DNA of 7,699 nt from Draconibacterium sp. (GTDB lineage Bacteria > Bacteroidota > Bacteroidia > Bacteroidales > Prolixibacteraceae), in assembly GCA_016705335.1 (NCBI GenBank), contig JADIYN010000081.1, positions 1 to 7,699 of the forward strand, given 5' to 3'. Positions 1-7,675 of this stretch are shown one piece after another (position 1 is the first letter of the stretch; each line of letters begins with the position of its first letter). The position numbers and the translations under genes are program-made. Under the pieces are notes generated by a model. It was given only the letters and a program-made list of their open reading frames with translations. It made no database searches and was not told the origin of the DNA.

Positions 1-843
1 CATATCCGTTACCACTGTTAAACCAACCCGGATAAGCATTATTTTCATAACCAATGTTACGGCCCTCGATAGGGTTTGTAGCATATCCCCCATACGGCGA
101 TTGATAACCAAGTCCTGGAGTCCAAGAAGATATCGGCCCTTGTCCTGATGACGTCGACAAATCCCATGAAAAAGGTTTTCCGCGGGTCTCTAAATGCCCA
201 CTTGTGTACCTGCTCCGTAAGTTCCGTCAGAACCTAAAATATCAATGGGTTCATTGGCCAACTCGAACATGATGTTGGTGTTGTTTCATTAACTTGGGAT
301 GTTTGGCAACTTAATGCCCCAAACTTTAATCAAATATTGATGATAATCATCTCCAATCTCAATATCTTCAGGACTTACGCCGGGGGACGCATTACAACAT
401 ATAAACCTTTCGAAATGGCATATTCGGCCATGGGAACAAAAACTTCGTCGAGTACTTTCTGAAACGGGTTTCGTTGAAACAATTGTATTGCCTCGTGGTA
501 TTTGAAGATGCAACCAGGCGTATTGCTCAAAGTAGGGGTCCATAATAGCAGGCGAATAAAGTTCATTTTCCATCCGTACCGCCAATATTTTTATCAATAA
601 TACCACATATTGTAGGCTAAACAAGCACTCACGTTCCCATTGTTCCACTTGAATTTTCCTCGTTAAACCAAGGGCGAATAGGTTTGAGCGAAATAATGCC
701 AGATTAACGATATGCCCATATTATCTTTCAAATAGGCCTTCAACCTGAAGTTTGGGCATTGGCATTCCTTCCCAGGCATAAACTTTATTGTTTTGAAAGA
801 AAACAGATACGAATACGAATACAAAAATAAAAAGTTTCCTCAT
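1..843 (-). CDS. GH5 family glycoside hydrolase (endoglucanase/mannanase-like), N-terminal part, frameshifted, runs off the left edge
   Basis: Likely a secreted GH5 enzyme that cuts a beta-linked polysaccharide backbone such as glucan or mannan; the specificity cannot be read. The start at 843 gives MRKLF followed by a hydrophobic VF-rich stretch and a probable signal peptidase site after KVYA. Following the frames downstream gives a QVEG entry segment, PWFNEE, WKMNFIRL (strand with the conserved Arg), VFVPMAEYAISKGLYVVMRPP, and then MFELANEPID, the GH5 'NEP' motif whose Glu (codon 250-252) is the acid/base. Next come a helix ending VDVIRTRAD, then WTPGLGYQS and NPIEGRNIGY. The nucleophile Glu would lie outside the window. 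Several frame changes are needed (for example near 150, 210, 380 and 690), so no single ORF covers it. Stop of the preceding GH127 gene is about 46 nt upstream, suggesting co-transcription. The motif order makes the family call firm; the subfamily is open. Confidence 0.82.
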
Positions 844-889
844 GTTATTCTGTTTTGAAGTTTGGTTACATGTTTTTGCCCATTGTTTC

Positions 890-3241
890 TTAAATTTTCT
901 TTCCTTCAGTCGGATGTAATAAACCGCCCCAGCCGTGTTTCCAGGCAAAGCCTAAAATTTCCTGCCCTGATTTGTTTTTATCTTTTACCATCGCATCGGC
1001 AATTTCTTAATTCACCTCCTGAAACACTTTCACGGGTTCCAGCGGCCTGTATTGTCTTCGATTAGCAGTTTTTCGTTATCGATAAAATGTCGAATTTCCG
1101 GTTTGCCCTCAACGGCACCCCAGTAGCGAACCATCAGGCTTAAACCAGTTTCTGAATTAGTATGATTTATTGTAGCCTGAAATATCCTTCGTTTCGAGGA
1201 AGCAAATAACTTGCCCGAATTCATCCTGAAAATTTCCTGTGTTCGATTTCATTTTTCCATCGGGTGGTCCGCTTCCAGGTTGCTGTTCGCCGGGTAACTA
1301 CGAATCAACGGTTCGTTTCTGAAGTTCCATCCTTTCTTTTTCCTGACTGCCAGCGAATCGATATGAACCCCCATGCTGCCGATTCGATTGGCCTTATCCA
1401 GATGATAAATCATGTACCGCGAATCGTGAATCCTGTAGAACGGTTCCAATTCTATATTTGCCTTGTTTACCAAGTTGAGCGAAGCTGTAAATGTGAGTGG
1501 TTTGTCTTTGACAGGGGTGAGTTTCCCGGCAATGTCATCCAAACTATTTCAATGATAATCGGGGCTTTATCAACCGGAAGTCGCTCTCCGCCTGCAATGT
1601 GCGCCCAACGGCCATCATCAGCAACCAACCCTTTTAAGTCTTCGGTTTCCTGTTTGCAGCACCCAGCAAAATGGGGCCGTGCATGATAGCAACAATTGGG
1701 CACATTCGGCATTTTCAACTGACGTGTGCATGGGCATAAAATCTGAATCTCATCGCCTTTCTTCCAGTTTCGTTCGACAGCTACAAATGATGAAGGTTTG
1801 GCAACTATTTCAACCGGTTTTCCGTTGACCAAAATTTTCAGCGCTCCCTCTTTAACCCACGATGGATAACGTACCATCAGTTTAAATTTTGCGTTTCCTT
1901 TGGCACAAACAGGTTCAAAAACGAATCGTTCTGATGGAGTGTAAATAGTGAAAACTTTCTGTATTTTCCGTGGTTTTCCATTCCGCTGCCCACACACAAC
2001 ACCACATGGCTTCGTTTGGTGCTTGCCGGGCAAAACAGTAATGCCGCCAGACGAGGCGGGTAAAAATACATAACCACCATGTTCCGGATGCTGGGTCGAA
2101 AGAATGTGTGGTTGGCACACATCATTGCGTTCGTAGTAATCGGCATATTTTGCTTTGCGGATTCACGCAGAAACAAATCTTCCGTCAGTTTTAGCATGTT
2201 GTAAGAGTTACAGGTCTGGGGACCTTCCACATCGTTTACAAAATCGATGGGAAGCAACACTTGGGAAAAATTCGCGGCGACTGTTTCCGCCAAAAGCAAC
2301 GAGCGTTTTCCGGTAACGGATTTCCACAAAAGAAACTTCCGGCTTTGGCATATTCCTCATCATGCGAAAGCTCTGCAATGCGCTGAAACCCGACAGCTTT
2401 CCGAACCTGTGTATTTGCGTGTTGGTTATCGAGATTGTCGTTCCCGGCGGCCATAGCATCCAGCAACATCCGGTGCGAAAACCGTTTGGCTGCCACCAGG
2501 TATTTTTCATCGCCTGTAATCTGGTACGCATCGGCAAATGTTTCATTCATTCCGCCATGTTCATTTAGTAGAGCATCTGCGCATTTGTTGTTCTTCGGAA
2601 GGTTTGCCGGTGATTTTGATTCTTTAATCGCAGAACTTCAGAAAAATGGTTTTGGCGTCTTCGTTTCCGGCATAAGCCAGGCATCGCGTAATCGGAATAC
2701 AGTTTATGCACGTTGCCCCACGGCACCCAGGCCGAGCAGTAAGCTACTAAAAATCGCCTTTCTGAAGAAAATTGCTCCGGGTTGCTGACTGTTGGGCGCG
2801 CCTCCCACATAACCTTTTCCCCAATCCGGGTGATTTTTTGCGTTGGCTTCCTGACAAACTTTCAACTCCGAAATCATATAATCCATGCGCTTTTTGCATT
2901 CGGCATTGCCTGGGAAGCATAATTCATTGCCAGTGCCGACAGGTAATGACCACCAACATGACCATCGAGCCCTGCCCAGTTGGGATACAATTTTGCTTTT
3001 TCGGGCAGCCCGGCTTCTTTACGGAAAGGCGCAATCAAACGATCAATATCATATTCCAGCAAAACTTGAATATTGAGGTCCTGTGCATGTTTAAATGCGG
3101 ACCTTCGAGCAATTCCACGTCGCCTAAAGGAAATTCGTTTGGAAACAGTTTTTCCTGTGCCGATGCCACCTGATTCAGCAAAAAAAAGCCAACAGCCGTT
3201 GCAAACAAAAACCGCATTATTTTATTTATATTAAAAGCCAT
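890..3241 (-). CDS. GH127 (DUF1680) beta-L-arabinofuranosidase-type glycoside hydrolase, frameshifted
   Basis: Expected to release terminal L-arabinofuranose from plant glycans outside the cytoplasm. The start at 3241 gives a signal peptide (hydrophobic FLFATAVGFFLL, cleavage near VASA-QEK); Met9 is an alternative start. In order, following frames: LGDVELLEGP (about residue 39), WAGLDGHVGGHYLSALAMN (about 90), GYVGGAPNS (about 140), SAWVPWGNVHKL, EHGGMNETFADAY (about 230), GGNSRREFFP (about 322), GPQTCNSYNMLKLTEDLF (about 340), NEAMWCC then VGSGMENHGKY (about 414; Cys codons 1996-2001), MVRYPSWVKEGALKILVNGK, and a C-terminal domain with LSLMVRYWGA and EDNTGRWN. Restored length is about 780 residues, usual for Bacteroidota members with the extra C-terminal domain. 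At least ten frame changes are needed. The probable stop is TAA at 890-892, reached if one A is added to the AAAA run just before it. The gene begins 14 nt after the serine hydrolase stop. One odd point: the expected Glu before the first metal Cys reads Gln. Confidence 0.9.
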
Positions 3242-3255
3242 CTTATTCTGTTTTT

Positions 3256-4851
3256 TTATTCAATTCTGACCATCGTTCCCCTTAAAACAACGGGTTGCTG
3301 GGGTCCAAATCCTCTGCCCGCCCGTGCAGGAGTTTTTGTTTCGATGGTGACCCGCACTTCATTGTTTTGTTCTGAAAACTTACACATGATGGTTTCTGAG
3401 CCTAGCGCTTCCTCCATAAAGCGGCCCGGTTATTTCCAGCGTTTTTTCTTCGGTCCATGTGTATTGTGCTGCCACTTTTATCGCAGGCTTCAAAATCGTA
3501 TAATTTGCATCGACTGATTTAGAGAAATTACTCCGCGGAGGAGCTAAAAGCGAAGCCGATAAAGTATTCGAAACCTGCCACTCTTTTGCACCGGCTTTGA
3601 TTGACGAAACTGCGTTGTCTCTTTTAATGGCAAAAGTGCAGACACCCTCTTTAAACGATAAATAAACCGACTGAATTTGTGGTCTTTCGTTTTCTGAAAG
3701 GATAAATTCCTTCCCGAAACTGACTTTTCAAAAACCGGTCCAACAGATTTTTCAAACCTGACTGATATTTAACGCGGCAGCTTTTTTTGTCATTTCTTCC
3801 TGAAATACCGGAGCAGACACAATGGTTTCGTCCCGATTTTATTGCCGGAATCAGGATGTTGTATCAGGTCGAGTTGTTTTTGCGTGTTGGAATTATTGGC
3901 GTGGAATACAACAATCGCATCTTTATCTGGAATAAGCACAACAAACTGTCCGGCCATTCCATCCAACCTGACCGTGTTGTTTTTGCCGCGCCACATTTGG
4001 TAAGCATAACCCTGTCCCCAGTCGCTCAAACTTCTTTTTTCTTCAGGTTCATCCGAATTTTTAATCTGAAAAGAAGTTGCCTCTTTTACCCATTCTTTCG
4101 GAATTAACTGTTTGCCATTCCACACTCCGCCATTTAACAGCAACTGACCAAATTTTGCGAGGAGTCTTCGGTGCGAAGCCGCAAGCCAATCATTCCCATG
4201 GTAATTCCCTGGGATTTAGTCCCAGTCGATTCCGCGGATACCCAGCGGTTTAAAAATCCTTGGGAGGAGGTAATCAAAAACAGTTTCGCCTGTAACTTGC
4301 TGAACAATGGCCGAAAGCATAAAAGTGGCCCATGTTGTTGTATTTAAAACCGTACCCGGTTTATACTTTGGTTCTGTCGAAATAAAATGAGTCATCCAGT
4401 CGCCGCCCCACCCCAAGCACTTGGTTCGGGATCCTGCCCGCGGCCGACATGTTGAGCAGGTCTTTTACCGTGGTCTCTTTCATGAAATCGCTGATTGATC
4501 GGGCAATGAATACGGGAAGAAGGTGATGATTTTGTCAAGTCACTTTCAGCCTGTTTTCAGCAACTGCCAGACCAACTGCCGGGCGCAAACGTTTTGCTGG
4601 CCGAAAACATGATATGTTTGTATTCATGTCCGGACGGCTTCACCAGCCCTCGGCAATAATTTTCCGTGACGAAGCATCATAAAACTGTGGTTTTCAAGTC
4701 GCTGGTATCGCAGGCATTTAAAAATTTACAATTCCTGCTGAAGAAACACCTTCCTGTTCAGGCGTGCTTGCGGTAGTTTTTCAGTTATCTGGGCTGCCAC
4801 CTGTGTTTAGAAAAACAGTGAGGTGACTGCCAAAATGAATATGAGAGACAT
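3256..4851 (-). CDS. Beta-lactamase-fold serine hydrolase (class C / esterase-like) with C-terminal extension, frameshifted
   Basis: A secreted or periplasmic serine hydrolase of the beta-lactamase superfamily. In polysaccharide loci such proteins are more likely esterases or peptidase-like than antibiotic resistance enzymes, but the substrate is unknown. Motifs in order: a hydrophobic start (MSLIFILAV) leading to VAAQ; PEQEGVSSAGIV; EYKHIMFSASKTFA, which holds the SxxK active-site Ser (4602-4604) and Lys (4593-4595); YNN (4334-4342), the YxN motif; TFMLSAIVQQVTGETVFDYL; KFGQLLLNGGVWNGKQLIPKEWV; and WGQGYAYQMWRGK followed by DGMAGQFVVLIPDKDAIVV, the third motif region. From about 3790 to 3256 no long ORF remains, but the frames still encode a C-terminal segment (SFKEGVCTFAIKRDNAVSS, TWTEEKTLEIT, ending GTMVRIE then TAA at 3256-3258). 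A TAA at 4807-4809 interrupts the signal peptide and is probably an indel error. The start is uncertain; an ATG at 4857-4859 is in another frame. Restored length is about 530 residues. Confidence 0.85.
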
Positions 4852-4918
4852 GTGCTCATGATTATTTGCTTAAATATTTTTCTTTAACGCTCATTTATAA
4901 ATTCGCCGTTATACCCCA

Positions 4919-4982
4919 GCCCCTAAAGGGGAGCCAGGGAAGTCCCCTTTAGTGCCTGTCCCGTTATTCAGAGATTTAGGGG
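4919..4982. repeat. GC-rich palindromic intergenic repeat between acetylesterase and serine hydrolase
   Basis: A perfect 10-bp inverted repeat, CTAAAGGGGA (4923-4932) and TCCCCTTTAG (4943-4952), encloses a 10-nt loop. In addition CCCCTAAA (4920-4927) is complementary to TTTAGGGG (4975-4982), so a larger alternative fold is possible. Between them is TGTCCCGTTATTC, which resembles a segment of the repeat at 5901-5942 read on the other strand. Elements built on CCCCTTTAGGGG are frequent between genes in Bacteroidota. There is no T-run after the hairpin on the minus strand, so it is not a canonical intrinsic terminator, although it could still attenuate transcription or protect mRNA ends. Confidence 0.7.
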
Positions 4983-4990
4983 AAATTCGA

Positions 4991-5862
4991 TTAAAGAAAT
5001 TTCAAAACACACATTGATTTTCTTTTTCTATTTCCACCTTGCAGTTCAAGCATTTTTCAGCATACCGTTTTCCCAGTTCGGGTAACCGGCGGCGCTGAAA
5101 TCTGCAGGTTATCAGGACCACTTCAGCACTGCCAGCCGAAGAAATTATATACGAATGGGAGCGTTTGCGGCAAGGTTGGATGATTGTATTTATTCCGGCA
5201 CAAATTCCTGGTCGGCATGAACGGTTTCTCCTGCCAGCAGCGGCACTTTTTGAGTCGGATTTAAATCTTTCATAAGGCTGTCGTAAACGCCTTTGCACTT
5301 TCCGTGTCCAAAGACTGTCGTTCGGATTCGATTCGCCCTGATGCAGCAAAATTCCTTTGAGTTAACACCGAGTCTTTCTGTGCCAGTTTTGCCATTTCAA
5401 CCAACTTTTCCGGTATGGATTTCCGTCGTATTCCTTTATCATTTCCCTTCATCCAGCTGGGTGCAGTTTCGGTTGAAGTCGGTAGTTTTCCTTGTCGAAA
5501 AAGTTCGATTTTGCAACCGCCAATAGCAACCACAATCACACCACTTTTACATTTTCGGGCAGTTTTCAACCATTGTTCTGCCAAAATAATCAGCCGGGCC
5601 AAGATTTGGTTTCTGCAACGGCACAATGGTGGAACCGCCTGTTACCAGTTTCTTTTGTACGGTCAAGGTTTGCGCAATCAACCGCAGCCATCACCTGAAA
5701 ACGCGGATTGACAGTTGAATCCTGAAGTTCGGCCCGGGCAGCACCTTCCATATTCGATTGCCCGATACAAAGGTAGATTTGGAAATTGGGGTCCTGTGCA
5801 AAAATATTTCCTCCCGCCATTAGCAAAAGTGAAAACAGGAAAATCGTTGTAATCTTTTTCAT
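4991..5862 (-). CDS. SGNH-type carbohydrate acetylesterase (sialate O-acetylesterase / DUF303 family), frameshifted
   Basis: Probably removes O-acetyl groups from a polysaccharide or oligosaccharide in the periplasm or outside the cell. Family members act on acetylated xylan, pectin or sialic acid, and the choice cannot be made here. The start at 5862 gives MKKITTIFLFSLLLM with a cleavage site after NIFA, then IYLCIGQSNMEG: the Ser of GQSN (residue 36, codon 5755-5757) is the nucleophile. Following frames: VIVVAIGGCKIELF, APSWMKG, KLVEMAKLAQKD, LLHQGESNPNDSLWTRKV (conserved HQGESN block), LLAGETVHADQE, SYIISSAG, and DNL-(H)-FSAAGY with ELGKRYAEKML, the C-terminal Asp/His block. The His appears only if two bases (5101-5102) are removed. 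Restored length is about 290 residues, normal for the family. The end is uncertain: TAA at 4991-4993 in the frame of KMLELQ, or TGA at 5002-5004 in the neighbouring frame. Palindromic repeats flank the gene on both sides. Confidence 0.87.
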
Positions 5863-5900
5863 TGGTTTTATAGTTTTAAATTGTTGTCATTTTGCTTTCA

Positions 5901-5942
5901 CCCCCAACCCTCCCGAATAATCGGGACAAGCTCTAAAGGGGG
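5901..5942. repeat. Palindromic intergenic repeat upstream of the acetylesterase (nested hairpin)
   Basis: An outer CCCCC (5901-5905) pairs with GGGGG (5938-5942), and inside lies the hairpin TCCCGA-ATAA-TCGGGA (5911-5926). On the minus strand this contains TTGTCCCGATTATTC, closely similar to TGTCCCGTTATTC found on the plus strand in the 4919-4982 element. The two elements therefore look like relatives inserted in opposite orientations. It lies about 40 nt upstream of the acetylesterase start, so it would be in the 5' leader if transcription comes from the carboxylesterase. Confidence 0.65.
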
Positions 5943-5947
5943 CATTT

Positions 5948-6007
5948 ACAACCAGTTTTGTCTGGTGTTGTTATCAGCAACTCTCCCCCTGAGGGGATAA
6001 AGGAGTG
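5948..6007. repeat. Second pair of small hairpins in the carboxylesterase-acetylesterase gap
   Basis: CCAG (5952-5955) and CTGG (5962-5965), extended by ACAA and TTGT with a two-base bulge, form a small stem. It is followed by CCCCT-G-AGGGG (5986-5996), a short GC palindrome with CTCC before it and GGAG after it. Together with the adjacent element at 5901-5942 this gives about 105 nt of hairpin-forming sequence in a 207-nt gap. It may be the degenerate other end of the same mobile repeat unit. No T-run marks it as a classical terminator. Confidence 0.45.
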
Positions 6008-6069
6008 AAATTTGTCTGTAAATCGATACTAAATTTAAGATACTTTGTCACTTTTTTAATTATTTACTT

Positions 6070-7630
6070 TCATTTGCCCCAGATGCCACCTTCAGGTGTC
6101 AGTCTCCTGAAATAGTTATCCAGAACTTTCAGCGACTCAGGACTTGGAACCGGCCCGGTTTTGGTGTCTGACTGAAATACATTACTTCAGGATTGGCATC
6201 GCTGAAGGCTTTCCAAACCGGAACTCCTTTGCCGTTAGGGTCGCCGTACTTTGCAAAATTAGTCCAGTAAGTTCCCATGGCTTCCGAAATTTCAAGGTCT
6301 GATTTTGTGGTCTCCGGTTTCGATTTGTCGAGGTGCATAAAAACATACGCCACATCCTGACCGTGCGGAGAGCCAAAACCGTAACGCGGTGAATCTTTGG
6401 GATATTCGGGGTGCTGGTCGAAATAGTAATAGAAAACCTTAGATTTTCCTGTTTTGCTTTGAAGTCGTGCCCAAATCCATGTTTGCCAGCCAAAGGCGGC
6501 ATCGCGAGCCAGGTCGCGGGCTGTTTTCGGAACCGATGTTTCAGTAGCCGGATAAACTTTTATCAGGTCATCAGCAAACTTACCATACCTGGTCCTTAAC
6601 CACCCGGGAAATATTCTTCCGGAGTTTTTTCCTCGAAAAACTTGCGCCTTCGTCGGAATTATACCCCACCAAAATTGGAATATCATTGTACTTTCCCGGC
6701 TTCACATCAAAAGGTATTGGTCGTCGGGAATAACAACCCCGTCTACAATTGGCCATGCACCTCCCATGCCCATTCCCATCGGAAGTTTGTCTGGTTCGAT
6801 TTTGCGTAAATCGGCGATAGATTTAGCTCCAACCTTTTCAATATCGCAACACCAGCGGATTCCGCTTGTGGAAGTGTTTTCATGTTTTCGCCCGGAAAAG
6901 TTGTGTGTCGGGTTGGCCCAAACGAACCGCCACTTTGCGAGATGGCGCCGTGAAACAAACCCCTTTGCCAGTGGCGAGGCACACAACATACTCACTGCAA
7001 TTCCCCGGCCGATTCTCCAAATATGGTCACCTTATTTGGGTCGCCGCCAAAAGCAGCAATATTTTTCTGAATCCATTCCAGACCGGCAATCATATCGAGT
7101 AAACCATAGTTTCCTGACACTTTGTTGGGATTTTCTGAGCTCAACTCAGGGTGGGCCAGAAAGCCAAGCTGACCAACCCGATAGGCAATACTAACGAGCA
7201 CAACGCCTTTCCGGGCAAGGTGTTCGCCATTGTGAACGGGGTCGGAAGTTGAGCCAAAACTGAAACCGCCGCCATAAATCCAAACCAGAACCGGGACTTT
7301 TTCTTTTCCAGATTTTGCTGGTGTCCAGATGTTCAGAAACAGACAATCTTCGCTTTTTCCTGAAGGCGGATTTCCACCCTGAAAAGCAGCCGGTGCATAT
7401 TCCGTTGTAATTTTAATACCTTCCCATTTGGGAGCGGGTTGCGGAGCTTTCCAGCGCAAATCGCCAACCGGTGATGCAGCAAACGGGATCCCTTTAAAAA
7501 TCCGCAAACTGTCTTCGATGGTTCCCTGAACAATACCCAGTTCGGTTTTTACCTGGTTGGGCTGCAGTTTTGTGCAGGAATAAATACCCAACAACAGAAT
7601 TAGTGCAAAAAATAAGTTTATAAGCTTCAT
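6070..7630 (-). CDS. Type B carboxylesterase (para-nitrobenzyl esterase-like) lipoprotein, frameshifted
   Basis: An alpha/beta-hydrolase that cleaves carboxylic esters, perhaps acyl or aromatic groups on polysaccharides. The start at 7630 gives a hydrophobic N-terminus ending GIYSC, a loose lipobox, so Cys19 is probably lipidated and the protein membrane-anchored. Visible in order: IFKGIPFAASPVGDLRWKAP (44-63), SEDCLFLNIW (93-102), VLVWIYGGGFSFGS oxyanion segment (114-127), YGLLDMIAGLEWIQKNI, and IFGESAG with nucleophile Ser207 (codon 7010-7012). Then, in other frames, VSMLCASPLAKG, GLFHGAISQSGGSFGP, AWPIVDGVVIPDDQYL, YNDIPILVGYNSDEGASF with the acid Glu (6649-6651), SPHGQDVAYVF with the catalytic His (6363-6365), ISEAMGTYWTNFAKYGDPNG, and TPEGGIWGK then TGA at 6070-6072. 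Full triad and about 520 residues match the family. Indels are located at 7003-7006, 6960-6963, about 6829, 6709-6712 and 6151-6158. First gene of the series, at least 207 nt before the next. Confidence 0.92.
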
Positions 7631-7675
7631 AATATTTTTTTTATTTCTCTATTTCATTTCGTTTCGTTGGCAAAA

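Larger units (their letters stand above)
5863..6069. other. Intergenic region between carboxylesterase and acetylesterase
   Basis: No ORF or RNA gene was seen. The part next to the carboxylesterase stop (about 6008-6069) is AT-rich and plain. The middle carries palindromic repeats, and the last 38 nt before the acetylesterase ATG are A-rich on the minus strand (ending TATAAAACCA), as is usual for Bacteroidota translation starts without a clear Shine-Dalgarno sequence. I could not identify a convincing TTTG / TAnnTTTG promoter. Confidence 0.6.

Noticed and set aside
806..822. Short tandem repeat of a 6-base unit (GAATAC-like)
   Set aside because: It encodes the alternating Val-Phe hydrophobic core of the GH5 signal peptide; under three full units and explained by protein composition.
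721..948. An apparent single small protein joining a GH127-like tail to a signal-peptide-like start
   Set aside because: The first part (AGAVYYIRL) is the GH127 C-terminus and the part from MRKLF (843) is the GH5 signal peptide. They join only because a base missing from the AAAA run before position 892 hides the TAA stop. It is not a real fusion.
1264..1686. 140-residue plus-strand open frame
   Set aside because: It lies antisense to the GH127 coding region, has no recognisable motif, and the minus-strand frames here carry clear family sequence.
3787..4107. 106-residue plus-strand open frame
   Set aside because: It is antisense to the serine hydrolase segment that encodes WGQGYAYQMWRGK and DGMAGQF.
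3790..4851. Antibiotic-resistance beta-lactamase
   Set aside because: The SxxK and YxN motifs fit the wider superfamily, but the surrounding sequence and the GH127 neighbour fit the Bacteroidota serine hydrolase/esterase group rather than a resistance enzyme.
4919..4982. Intrinsic terminator after the acetylesterase
   Set aside because: The hairpin is strong but no T-run follows on the minus strand, and the sequence matches an intergenic repeat type, so it was listed as a repeat.
6766..7194. 142-residue plus-strand open frame
   Set aside because: It is antisense to the carboxylesterase around its GESAG Ser and shows no domain or export signal; a shadow frame.
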